From contig NZ_JAGGNU010000010.1 in assembly GCF_018614915.1 (NCBI RefSeq), positions 124,001-188,000 on the forward strand: a stretch of 64,000 nt of DNA, written 5' to 3'. A program made the translations under genes and the position numbers. Positions 17,749-25,812 of this stretch are shown here, piece after piece. The stretch's first letter is position 1. Every line of letters starts with the position of its first letter. The notes below the pieces were generated by a model, which worked only from the letters and a program-made list of their open reading frames with translations, was not told the origin of the DNA and ran no database searches. This DNA comes from Variovorax paradoxus. GTDB taxonomy: Bacteria; Pseudomonadota; Gammaproteobacteria; Burkholderiales; Burkholderiaceae_C.

Positions 17749-18957
17749 TCAGCCGGGCGCGTCGCTCTCCCAGCTCTTGAGCCGCCGGTACAGCGTGCCG
17801 CGCGACACCCGCAGCTGGCGCGCGGCGTGCGAGATGTTGCCGCCATGCGCGGCCAGCGTTTCCTCGATCAGCTTGCGGCTGTGGCCGCGCAGCGTGCCGT
17901 CGCTGGCCGCGGCCGCGGGCGCTTCGCCGGCCGGCGGCGCATCGACCGGCGGGCTCGCGGCCGCCACCGGCGCGACCGACGGCACGCTCACCGCGTGCCG
18001 GAAATCCACGCCGTCGTGCGCCTGCAGCGAGGCCTGCAGCCAGACGCCGAGTCCGCTCGCCAGCCTCACGGGCTGCGCCGCCTCGCGGCGGCCGAGCCGC
18101 AGCAGGCCCGCGAGATCGAGGCCGAACAGCTGCTCGACATCGCGTGGACCCGACTCGGGCAAGCGGCCGATCAGCCGCGCGCCGGCCGTGTTGAGCCATT
18201 CCACCGTGCCGTCCGGCCCGATGCCCGCCAGCGCCTCCAGCGGCGTGCCCAGCAGCGAGGGGCTGGCCTGGAAGCGCAGCAGCAGCCGGTCGGGCGACTG
18301 CGCCTGCAGCAGCCGGTTCTCGATCGTGGTGGCGTAGAGCGCCACCATCGATGCGGCGTCGAAGCCGAAGCGGCGCGATTCGGCCGTGATGTCGAGCACC
18401 GCCGCCAGCCGGCCCTGCACGTCGCGGATCGGCGCGGCCGCGCACTGCATCTCGCGCAGGCACTCGAAGTAGTGCTCGGCGCCATGGACCGTGCAGGCCT
18501 GGCCGGTGCTCGCGACGATGCCCGGCGCCGTGGTGCCGACCGCGCTCTCGGCGATGTTGACGCCCAGGCGCGCCGTCTTCTGCAGGATCGGCTGCTGCGC
18601 CGCGGCGGGCTGGTGCGTGACATAAACGATCACGCCCTGCGCATCGGTCAGGATCACGCGGGAGCCGGTGCCGGCGAGCGAGCTTTCCATGCTCGCCAGC
18701 TCGCCGCGTGCGGCCTCCAGCAGTTCGCGGTTGCGGCCCAGCGTGGCGTGCAGGCGGCTCGGCGTGACGGGGTCGAAGGCGATGATGCGGCGCGTGTTCG
18801 CATGGGCGCGCGTGCAGCGCATCCACGACTGGATCACCGCTTCGCCGACCAGGCCGGAAGGGCGCACGCCTTCCTCGAAGAACTGCTGCCGCGCCAGCGC
18901 CACCCGCTCGGCCTGCGTGTTGGCGAACAGTTGCCGCGGCGCGCGGGTCGGGGGCAT
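17749..18957 (-). CDS. AcoR-like GAF-PAS-Fis regulator lacking the AAA+ domain
   Basis: The 402-aa protein begins like AcoR (PSGLVGEAVIQSWMRC, VTPSRLHATLGRNRELL), has a GAF-type sensor (about residues 85-215), a PAS-like stretch (about 220-320, AGIGPDGTVEWLNTAGARL) and a C-terminal Fis-type HTH (SRKLIEETLAAHGGNISHAARQL...LYRRLKSW). The roughly 230-residue sigma-54-interacting AAA+ module normally placed before the HTH is absent; a Pro/Ala-rich linker takes its place. It therefore cannot open a sigma-54 promoter on its own. ATG 18957 follows AGGAG. It is divergent from the PQQ dehydrogenase and heads the E1 genes. Confidence 0.85.
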   Translation of the reverse strand: MPPTRAPRQLFANTQAERVALARQQFFEEGVRPSGLVGEAVIQSWMRCTRAHANTRRIIAFDPVTPSRLHATLGRNRELLEAARGELASMESSLAGTGSRVILTDAQGVIVYVTHQPAAAQQPILQKTARLGVNIAESAVGTTAPGIVASTGQACTVHGAEHYFECLREMQCAAAPIRDVQGRLAAVLDITAESRRFGFDAASMVALYATTIENRLLQAQSPDRLLLRFQASPSLLGTPLEALAGIGPDGTVEWLNTAGARLIGRLPESGPRDVEQLFGLDLAGLLRLGRREAAQPVRLASGLGVWLQASLQAHDGVDFRHAVSVPSVAPVAAASPPVDAPPAGEAPAAAASDGTLRGHSRKLIEETLAAHGGNISHAARQLRVSRGTLYRRLKSWESDAPG

Positions 18958-18988
18958 GGCCGTCTCCTGGTGATGTGGAGGCCGAATT

Positions 18989-19005
18989 TGTTCCGCAATG
19001 GAACA
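18989..19005. promoter_or_regulatory. Inverted repeat TGTTCC-N5-GGAACA in the regulator/PQQ dehydrogenase promoter region
   Basis: A perfect six-base inverted repeat with a five-base spacer sits between the divergent genes, 31 bases from the regulator start and 80 bases from the dehydrogenase start. A second perfect repeat, TTCGTT-CCAC-AACGAA, lies at about 19061-19076 just before the dehydrogenase ribosome binding site. Fis-type regulators bind such dyads; assignment to the adjacent regulator is inference. Confidence 0.45.
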
Positions 19006-19085
19006 GTGGGGGTCTAGGGAAATCCCGAGGATGAACAAAGCCGGCGCGCAAACCATTCTTCGTTCCACAACGAAGGAGATGCACG

Positions 19086-21191
19086 ATGAACAAGATCCAC
19101 GCCGCGCTCGCGCTCGGCGCGCTGCTGTGCCTGGCCGCGGCGCCCGCGTCGGCCCAGAGCAAGGGCTCCGCCGAGCACATCAAGGCCGTCACGCAGCGCG
19201 TGGACGGCAACTTCATCCGCAGCAACGCGCAGAAGACGCCGGACTGGCCGAGCTACGGCCTCGACTACGCGGAAACGCGCTTCAGCAGGCTCGACCAGAT
19301 CAACGCCGGCAACGTGAAGGAGCTCGGCCTCGCATGGTCGTACAACCTCGAATCCACACGCGGCGTGGAAGCGACGCCGCTGGTGGTCGACGGCATCATG
19401 TACGTCAGCGCTTCCTGGAGCGTGGTGCATGCGATCGACGCGCGCACCGGCAAGAAGATCTGGAGCTACGACCCCCAAGTCGACAAGTCCAGGGGCTTCA
19501 AGGGCTGCTGCGACGTGGTCAACCGCGGCGTCGCGCTCCACCAGGGCAAGGTGTTCGTGGCGGCGTACGACGGCCGCCTGATCGCGCTCGATGCCGCCAC
19601 CGGCCGCCCGGTCTGGGAGAAGGACACCATCGTCGACCGTTCGAAGTCCTACACCATCACCGGCGCGCCGCGCGTCTTCAAGGGCAAGGTGATCATCGGC
19701 AACGGCGGCGCCGAGTACGGCGTGCGCGGCTACATCACGGCCTACGATGCAGCCACGGGCGAGCAGAAGTGGCGCTGGTTCACGGTGCCGGGTGATCCGT
19801 CCAAGCCCTTCGAGGATGCCTCGATGGCCAAGGCCGCCAAGACCTGGGACCCTTCGGCCAAATACTGGGAGGCGGGCGGCGGCGGCACCGCATGGGACAC
19901 GCTCGCCTTCGACCCCGAGCTCAACCTGATGTACGTGGGCACCGGCAACGGCTCGCCCTGGGCGCACAGCAAGCGCAGCCCCAAGGGAGGCGACAACCTC
20001 TACCTGGCCTCGATCGTCGCGCTCAACCCCGACACCGGCAAGTACGTCTGGCACTACCAGGAGACGCCCGGCGACAACTGGGACTACACCTCGACCCAGC
20101 CGATGATCCTGGCCGATCTCAACATCGAGGGCAAGCCGCGCAAGGTGATCCTGCATGCGCCGAAGAACGGCTTCTTCTTCGTCATCGACCGCACCAACGG
20201 CAAGTTCATCTCGGCGAAGAACTTCGTCGAGGTCAACTGGGCCACCGGCTACGACAAGAAGGGGCGCCCGATCGAGATCGCCGCCGCGCGCCAGAACGAG
20301 AAGCCCGGCGACAGCATCCCCGGCCCCTTCGGCGCCCACAACTGGCACTCGATGTCCTTCAATCCGCAGACCGGCCTGGCCTACCTGCCGGCGCAGAACA
20401 TCCCGCTCTCCCTGATGGACGACAAGGCCTGGAAGTTCAACGAGAACATGCCGGCCCGGCCGCATGCCGCGCTCGGTTGGAACACCGCGATGTTCATCAA
20501 TGCCGAGCCGCCCAAGAGCAAGCCCTTCGGCCGCCTCGTCGCCTGGGACCCGGTGGCGCAGAAGCAGGCCTGGAGCGTCGAGCACGTTTCGCCCTGGAAC
20601 GGCGGCACCCTGACCACCGCCGGCAACCTCGTGTTCCAGGGCACGGCGGACGGCCGGCTGGCGGCCTACGACGCGAAGAGCGGCGACAAGCTCTGGGAGA
20701 CCGCCACCGGCACCGGCGTGGTTGCGGCGCCGGCCACCTACATGGTCGACGGCAAGCAGTACGTGTCGATCGCGGTCGGCTGGGGCGGCGTCTACGGCCT
20801 GGCCGCGCGTGCGACCGAGCGCCAGGGGCCGGGCACGGTCTACACCTTCGTGGTCGGCGGCAACGCGCCCAAGCCGGAGTTCGTGCAGTACCGCATGGAC
20901 AAGCTGCTGCAGGGCGTGAAGTACGACCCGGCCAAGGTGCCCGACGGCACGCTGCTCTACGTGAGCAACTGCGTCTTCTGCCACGGCGTGCCGGGCGTGG
21001 ACCGCGGCGGCAACATCCCGAACCTGGGCTACATGAACGCGAGCTACATCGAGAACCTCGACAAGTTCGTCTTCAAGGGCCCGGCGATGGAGCGCGGGAT
21101 GCCGGACTTCAGCGGCAAGCTGAGTGCGGAGGATGTGGAGAAGATCAAGGCCTTCATCCAGGGGACGGCGGACGCGATTCGGCCGAAGTAG
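19086..21191 (+). CDS. PQQ-dependent quinohemoprotein alcohol dehydrogenase (methanol/ethanol family)
   Basis: The 701-aa periplasmic enzyme has a signal peptide (1-24), an eight-bladed PQQ propeller with tryptophan-docking repeats, and a C-terminal cytochrome c domain with CVFCH (Cys629-His633) and a probable distal Met at 672 (RGMPDF). The adjacent Cys141-Cys142 pair forms the disulfide ring over PQQ. The catalytic Asp is in GDNWDYTSTQ (Asp333); the residue two positions on is Thr, not Asp, which marks the calcium rather than the lanthanide type. It oxidises a primary or secondary alcohol and passes electrons via heme. PQQ synthesis genes are not in the window. Confidence 0.92.
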   Translation: MNKIHAALALGALLCLAAAPASAQSKGSAEHIKAVTQRVDGNFIRSNAQKTPDWPSYGLDYAETRFSRLDQINAGNVKELGLAWSYNLESTRGVEATPLVVDGIMYVSASWSVVHAIDARTGKKIWSYDPQVDKSRGFKGCCDVVNRGVALHQGKVFVAAYDGRLIALDAATGRPVWEKDTIVDRSKSYTITGAPRVFKGKVIIGNGGAEYGVRGYITAYDAATGEQKWRWFTVPGDPSKPFEDASMAKAAKTWDPSAKYWEAGGGGTAWDTLAFDPELNLMYVGTGNGSPWAHSKRSPKGGDNLYLASIVALNPDTGKYVWHYQETPGDNWDYTSTQPMILADLNIEGKPRKVILHAPKNGFFFVIDRTNGKFISAKNFVEVNWATGYDKKGRPIEIAAARQNEKPGDSIPGPFGAHNWHSMSFNPQTGLAYLPAQNIPLSLMDDKAWKFNENMPARPHAALGWNTAMFINAEPPKSKPFGRLVAWDPVAQKQAWSVEHVSPWNGGTLTTAGNLVFQGTADGRLAAYDAKSGDKLWETATGTGVVAAPATYMVDGKQYVSIAVGWGGVYGLAARATERQGPGTVYTFVVGGNAPKPEFVQYRMDKLLQGVKYDPAKVPDGTLLYVSNCVFCHGVPGVDRGGNIPNLGYMNASYIENLDKFVFKGPAMERGMPDFSGKLSAEDVEKIKAFIQGTADAIRPK

Positions 21192-21254
21192 CAGCGCGAT
21201 GCGATCGCGGTCCGGTGTCGCAAAGCTTCAAGACCGCTCTGTGATCTGGCGCAA

Positions 21255-21671
21255 TCATGGAGGCGATTCGATGTCGAACGCCCGCGTGCCGCGATCGCCC
21301 TTTGCCGGAGCCGATCTCGGGACAGCGGCGGCCATCGCACGAGGCGCATGAGCGCCGGCTGCGCCGCGGACCTGGACGAGTTCGCCCTCGAGAGACTCAG
21401 TCCTTGCCCCTTCACCATCGAGGCGGCTCCCCTTGAGCCAGCACACGGCGACAAGCATGAGGCTCAGCGCAGTGAACAACAGAAAGAACATGAAGGGCTC
21501 GCGCTCGGGAGGCGCGAGGAAGATGGCGAAGCCGAGCAGCGCGAAGTAGATGAATAGCGCGATCCAGCCTTGCCAACAGCTCGATCGCGGCGCTAAGCCT
21601 TTTCCTGCCCGGCGCGTGATCCTTGCGGTCGAGCAGCACGATGGGGCGATCGGGCCGAACGGCTGCGCCAT
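21255..21671 (-). CDS. Possible small two-TM membrane protein or remnant overlapping the araC 3' end
   Basis: This frame contains two convincing hydrophobic helices (WIALFIYFALLGFAIFL and FMFFLLFTALSLMLVAVCWL) joined by APPERE, unlike a random shadow frame. The N-terminal start is unclear: ATG 21671 gives a leader that overlaps the araC coding region by 79 bases and carries no visible ribosome binding site. It may be a decayed gene or may use an internal start. The rest of the 400-base gap after the PQQ dehydrogenase (21192-21254) shows no gene or terminator that I can recognise. Confidence 0.3.
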   Translation of the reverse strand: MAQPFGPIAPSCCSTARITRRAGKGLAPRSSCWQGWIALFIYFALLGFAIFLAPPEREPFMFFLLFTALSLMLVAVCWLKGSRLDGEGARTESLEGELVQVRGAAGAHAPRAMAAAVPRSAPAKGDRGTRAFDIESPP

Positions 21672-22642
21672 GATTCCGGCGAGCAGCCGAACTGGGCGCC
21701 GAACCACCGGGTGAACGCGCTGTGCGAGCTGTAGCCCAGCATGGCGGCCACCTCGCCCAGGCTGTAGCGGCCGTTGACCACATAGCGGCGGGCGAGATCC
21801 TGGCGGACCTCATTGATCAACTGCTTGAAGGTCAGCGTGCGCGCGTCGAGTTCGCGTTGCAGCGTGCGCATGCTCATGCCCAGGCCCAGCGCCACGGACT
21901 TGCAGGTGGCACGCCCCGTCGGCAGCATGAGGTAGATCGCCTTGCGCACTTCCTGGTCGACCGAGCGCTGGCGATCGTCGGGGAGGTCCGCAATCATTTT
22001 CCGGGCGTAGTCGGCCAGGACGGCATCGGCTGCCGGATTGGGCACGTCCAGGTCCGCCGCCTGGCACACCAGCCCGTTGAAGGCGCCGTCGAATTCGATG
22101 CGGCATTTGAAGAATCGGCGGTGAAAGGCCTGACTGGATGGCGGGCCGTGGGTGAAGCTCACGCTGGCTGGCTGCCACCGGTCCCCGAGAAGCACCTCGC
22201 ACATCCGGTAGAGCACCCCGATCGCCAGTTCGATGGACTGCCGTGCAGCCACGGACATCGCCAGCTCTTCACGCAGGATGACCAGTCCGCCGACGTCTTC
22301 CACCTGAATCGCCAGTCTTTCGTTGAGCAGGTGCAGGTGCTCGATCAGCGTGAGCAGGACCTGCCGCAGCGTGGGCTGGTGCATGAGCAGCAGACTGATC
22401 ACGCCGAAGTTTGACAGCTGGCGCCGGGCTGCGATGCGCAAGCCGAAAGATTCGCAAGCCGTGTCGCGAGCCGCATCCTCGAGGAGCCGAGCCACGCGGT
22501 CTGCCTCGACCAGCTGGTCCGGCTGCCGGATCAGCTGCGCTCGCAGCCCCGCCTTGCGCAAAGCCGCACCGGGGTCGTAGCCAAGTTCCTGCGCCACCTC
22601 CGAGAAGTTCGTCAGCGCCGCCGCACGTACCAAAGCCGTCAT
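21593..22642 (-). CDS. AraC family transcriptional regulator (ArgR/OruR-like, arabinose-binding-like N-domain)
   Basis: The 349-aa protein has the N-terminal ligand domain of the OruR type (VRAAALTNFSEVAQELGYDPGAALRKAGL onward, about residues 5-200) and two C-terminal HTH motifs (CKSVALGLGMSMRTLQREL and SLGEVAAMLGYSSHSAFTRWF). Its last 20 residues after SPESWR are unusual and low in conserved character. It is divergent from the dioxygenase gene; two 17-base direct repeats with a 21-base period in the 209-base gap fit its expected binding mode. It is the probable activator of the operon 22852-29729. Confidence 0.87.
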   Translation of the reverse strand: MTALVRAAALTNFSEVAQELGYDPGAALRKAGLRAQLIRQPDQLVEADRVARLLEDAARDTACESFGLRIAARRQLSNFGVISLLLMHQPTLRQVLLTLIEHLHLLNERLAIQVEDVGGLVILREELAMSVAARQSIELAIGVLYRMCEVLLGDRWQPASVSFTHGPPSSQAFHRRFFKCRIEFDGAFNGLVCQAADLDVPNPAADAVLADYARKMIADLPDDRQRSVDQEVRKAIYLMLPTGRATCKSVALGLGMSMRTLQRELDARTLTFKQLINEVRQDLARRYVVNGRYSLGEVAAMLGYSSHSAFTRWFGAQFGCSPESWRSRSARSPHRAARPQGSRAGQEKA

Positions 22643-22670
22643 GGTCGAGCCTCTCTGCGTGGTTCCATTC

Positions 22671-22708
22671 TGGCATCAAATGTCAAGCCAGTGGCACGAA
22701 ATGCAAAG
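22671..22708 (+). promoter_or_regulatory. Direct-repeat AraC-type operator upstream of the dioxygenase operon
   Basis: TGGCATCAAATGTCAAG (22671-22687) and TGGCACGAAATGCAAAG (22692-22708) match at 13 of 17 positions (TGGCA and AAATG are identical) and are spaced exactly two helical turns apart (21 bases), the arrangement XylS-type activators use next to a -35. A possible -10, TACAGT, follows at 22729-22734. The dioxygenase start is 143 bases downstream of the second repeat. Confidence 0.6.
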
Positions 22709-22851
22709 CACTACGGAGCCCGCACTTCTACAGTTCCTCCCATGCCCCTGGGTCCACGAACCAGAGGGCGGATGAGACAAGAAACGCGCGACGACACGAT
22801 GTTCTGCGGGGCCCAGGCCGCAGCTTGTCGTTCGCCAACATGGAGACAAGC

Positions 22852-23700
22852 ATGCGAGTCGAACTACTGACCTGCGTCATCGGAGCCCAGCTCAGCGGCG
22901 TCAGCCTCGCCGATGCGGCGCGGGATGACGGCCTGTTCGCGGAGATCAAGGCGCTGCTGCTGCGGCACAAGGTGCTGTTCCTGCGCGATCAGGACATCAG
23001 TCGGTCGGAGCACATCGCCTTCGCCCGCCGCTTCGGCGAACTGGAGAACCACCCCGTCGCCGGCAGCGATCCGGAGCATCCGGGGCTGGTGCGCATCTAC
23101 AAGACGCCGGACGCGCCCAACGATCGCTACGAGAACAGCTGGCACAGCGACGCGAGCTGGCGCGAGGCGCCGCCGATGGGTTGCGTGCTGCGCTGTGTCG
23201 AATGCCCGCCGGTGGGCGGCGACACGATCTGGGCCAACATGGCGATGGCCTACGAGCGGCTGCCCGAGCACGTCAAGGAGCTGATCGCGCCGCTGCGTGC
23301 GCGCCACAGCATCGAATGCACCTTCGGCGCGGCCATGCCCATCGAGAAGCGCCTCGCGCTCAAGGCCCAGTATCCGGATGCCGAGCACCCCGTGGTGCGC
23401 ACCCACCCCGAAACCGGCGAAAGGGTGCTGTTCGTCAACGGCTTCACCACGCATTTCACCAACTTCCACACGCCGGCCAACGTGCGCTACGGGCAGGATT
23501 TCACGCAGGGCTCGTCGTCGCTGCTGCAGTACCTGATCAGCCAGGCCGCCATTCCCGAATACCAGGTGCGCTGGCGCTGGCAACCCGACAGCGTGGCGAT
23601 CTGGGACAACCGGGCCACGCAGCACTACGCCGTGATGGACTACCCGCCCTGCCACCGCAAGATGGAACGCGCCGGGATCATCGGCACGCCGACCTTCTGA
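22852..23700 (+). CDS. TauD/TfdA family Fe(II)/2-oxoglutarate dioxygenase
   Basis: The 282-aa enzyme has the iron facial triad His98-x-Asp100 (SWHSDASW) and His258 (RATQHYA), plus Arg269 for 2-oxoglutarate binding. Members hydroxylate diverse carboxylates, sulfonates and ethers at activated C-H bonds. I chose ATG 22852 because GGAGAC sits 5 bases upstream of it; an ATG four codons earlier has none. It is the first gene of the AraC-controlled operon and so probably catalyses the entry step on an unknown substrate. Confidence 0.88.
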   Translation: MRVELLTCVIGAQLSGVSLADAARDDGLFAEIKALLLRHKVLFLRDQDISRSEHIAFARRFGELENHPVAGSDPEHPGLVRIYKTPDAPNDRYENSWHSDASWREAPPMGCVLRCVECPPVGGDTIWANMAMAYERLPEHVKELIAPLRARHSIECTFGAAMPIEKRLALKAQYPDAEHPVVRTHPETGERVLFVNGFTTHFTNFHTPANVRYGQDFTQGSSSLLQYLISQAAIPEYQVRWRWQPDSVAIWDNRATQHYAVMDYPPCHRKMERAGIIGTPTF

Positions 23701-23741
23701 CCTTCCGCTTCAACCCGACTCGCGCACTCACGGAGCTTTCG

Positions 23742-24800
23742 ATGAACTTCCTCGACGGACACCTTTTCCCCGAAAACCAGCAGCCGCTGGTCATCACGGC
23801 CGCGCCCTACGCCCCTTCCTGGCTGCCTTCGGACTTCCCCGGCGAGATCGCCGTGACGATGGAAGAACAGATCCAGAAGGCCGTGGACTGCTACAACGCC
23901 GGCGCCACGGTGCTGCACCTGCACGTGCGCGAGCTGGACGGCAAGGGGTCCAAGCGCCTGTCCAAGTTCAATGAACTGATCGCCGGCGTGCGCGCCCGTG
24001 TGCCCGAGATGGTCATCCAGGTCGGCGGCTCGATCAGCTTCGCGCCCGAAACCGAAGGCGCCGCCGCCAAGTGGCTCTCCGACGACACGCGCCACATGCT
24101 GGCCGAGCTGGATCCCAAGCCGGACCAGGTGACGGTGACCATCAACACCTCGCAGATGAACATCCTGGAGCAGTTCGACCAGCGCGACATCCAGGGCACC
24201 TCGATGGAGGACCCGGCCGTCTTCAACGCCTACAAGGAGATGACCGTCCCCGCGCAGCCGGGCTGGGCCGAGGAGCACATCCGGCGCCTGTCCGCGGCGG
24301 GTATCCAGAGCGCCTTCCAGTGCTACAACATCAACAGCTTCGAGTCCGTGGAGCGGCTGATGCGCCGTGGCATCTACAAGGGCCCGCTGGTGCTGAACTG
24401 GGTGGCCATCGGCGGGGGCATGGATGCGCCCAACATCTACAACCTGGCCAACTTCGTGCGGGCCGTGCCCGACGGCGCGATGCTCACGGTGGAGAGCTCG
24501 GTGCTCAACGTGCTGCCGGTCAACATGATGGGCATTGCCATGGGGCTGCACGTGCGCTGCGGCACGGAAGACAACCTGTGGAACCAGTCGCGCACGGCAA
24601 AGGTCGGCACGGCCGCGCAGATCGAGCAGCTCGTGCGCATCTCCCGCGAGTTCGGCCGGCCCATCGCCACCGCCGGCCAGGCGCGCGAGATCTGCAAGAT
24701 CGGCGTGTTCTACGACACGGTGGAAGAGACCTTGCTGGCCAACGGCTTCGCGCCCAATCGCAACGGCGGCCAGCAAGGCTTCCTGCGCAAGGCGGCCTGA
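23742..24800 (+). CDS. BKACE (DUF849) beta-keto acid cleavage enzyme
   Basis: The 352-aa protein matches the 3-keto-5-aminohexanoate cleavage enzyme family: zinc ligands in VLHLHVRE near residue 50, a distal Glu in VAIGGG...ESSVLN, and the C-terminal NGGQQGFLRKAA region. These enzymes condense acetyl-CoA with a beta-keto acid and split it to acetoacetate and a new CoA ester. The substrate depends on one or two pocket residues I cannot place with confidence. It lies 41 bases after the dioxygenase, suggesting that hydroxylation and oxidation generate its beta-keto acid. Confidence 0.85.
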   Translation: MNFLDGHLFPENQQPLVITAAPYAPSWLPSDFPGEIAVTMEEQIQKAVDCYNAGATVLHLHVRELDGKGSKRLSKFNELIAGVRARVPEMVIQVGGSISFAPETEGAAAKWLSDDTRHMLAELDPKPDQVTVTINTSQMNILEQFDQRDIQGTSMEDPAVFNAYKEMTVPAQPGWAEEHIRRLSAAGIQSAFQCYNINSFESVERLMRRGIYKGPLVLNWVAIGGGMDAPNIYNLANFVRAVPDGAMLTVESSVLNVLPVNMMGIAMGLHVRCGTEDNLWNQSRTAKVGTAAQIEQLVRISREFGRPIATAGQAREICKIGVFYDTVEETLLANGFAPNRNGGQQGFLRKAA

Positions 24801-24823
24801 TCCATCACCGCATCGGAGCAACC

Positions 24824-25795
24824 ATGAAGCGCGTCTTCCACATCGCCTCCGTGCTCTTCGCCGCCGCTGCGGCGCTGGGCTCGCCATGGGCATCCGCATA
24901 CACCGACAAGCCGGTGAAGATGATCGTCCCCGCGCCGGCGGGGGGCACCATCGACGTGATGGCACGCATCGTGAGCGATCAGCTCGCGCGCGACATCGGC
25001 CAACCGGTGGTGGTCGAGAACAAGCCGGGCGCCGGCGGTGCCATCGCCGTCAAGTACCTGCTCTCGCAGCCGGCGGACGGCCAGACGCTCATGGTGACGG
25101 CCAGCAACGTGCTCACGGAGGTGCCGCACGTGCTCAAGGGCGGCTTCGACCCGCTCAAGGACGTCAAGCCCCTCTCGCTGATGGCGCGCTCGTCGATGCT
25201 CTTCATCTGCGCACCGCAGTTTCCGGCCAAGGATGCCAAGGAAGCCATTGCCTACGTGAAAGCCCATCCGGGCCAGGTGTCCTATGCCTCCTACAGCGCG
25301 GGAACGGCGTCCCAGTACGCAGGGGCGATCCTGAACAAGGCAGCGGGCCTCGACATGCAGCACGTGCCCTACCCGGGTTCGGCGCCGGCGCTGGCCCAGC
25401 TGATGGGGGGGCAGATCCCGCTCATGTTCGATGGCACCGTCACGTCGAAGAGCCTGATTGCGGCCGGCAAGGTGCGCCTGCTGGCCGTCGCAACCAAGGC
25501 TCGCTTGCCCGACTTCCCCAACGCGCCCACGCTCGCGGAGCTGGGCTACCCGGAGTTGAACTTCAGCAACTGGACCGGCGTGATCGCCTCGTCGCAGATG
25601 CCGGCGCCGCTGGCCGAGAAGATCCACGCGGCGCTGCAGAAGGTGGCCGCAAATGCCGCCGTGCACGAGCGCCTGATCGGTGCCGGCTTCGAGCCGATGA
25701 CGGAGCGCTCGCTGGCGCAGGCGCAAGGCGAGCTGCGGGAGGAGTACGACCGCAACGCCGAGATCGTCAAGGCATTCAACATCAAGCTCAACTGA
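24824..25795 (+). CDS. Bug/TctC family solute-binding protein of the BKACE operon
   Basis: The 323-aa protein has a signal peptide (FHIASVLFAAAAALGSPWASA, cleavage near residue 25) and the Bug motifs YTDKPVKMIVPAPAGGTIDVMAR, VENKPGAGGAIAVKYL and DGQTLMVTASN. It probably captures the pathway substrate, most likely a carboxylate, in the periplasm. It is 23 bases after the BKACE gene and 17 bases before the quinone oxidoreductase, inside the operon. Confidence 0.88.
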   Translation: MKRVFHIASVLFAAAAALGSPWASAYTDKPVKMIVPAPAGGTIDVMARIVSDQLARDIGQPVVVENKPGAGGAIAVKYLLSQPADGQTLMVTASNVLTEVPHVLKGGFDPLKDVKPLSLMARSSMLFICAPQFPAKDAKEAIAYVKAHPGQVSYASYSAGTASQYAGAILNKAAGLDMQHVPYPGSAPALAQLMGGQIPLMFDGTVTSKSLIAAGKVRLLAVATKARLPDFPNAPTLAELGYPELNFSNWTGVIASSQMPAPLAEKIHAALQKVAANAAVHERLIGAGFEPMTERSLAQAQGELREEYDRNAEIVKAFNIKLN

Positions 25796-25812
25796 GCGCC
25801 AGGAGACATCAA

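Noticed and set aside
18958..19085. Sigma-54 promoter in front of the PQQ dehydrogenase, as expected for AcoR control
   Set aside because: No TGGCAC-N5-TTGC match on either strand, in agreement with the missing AAA+ domain.
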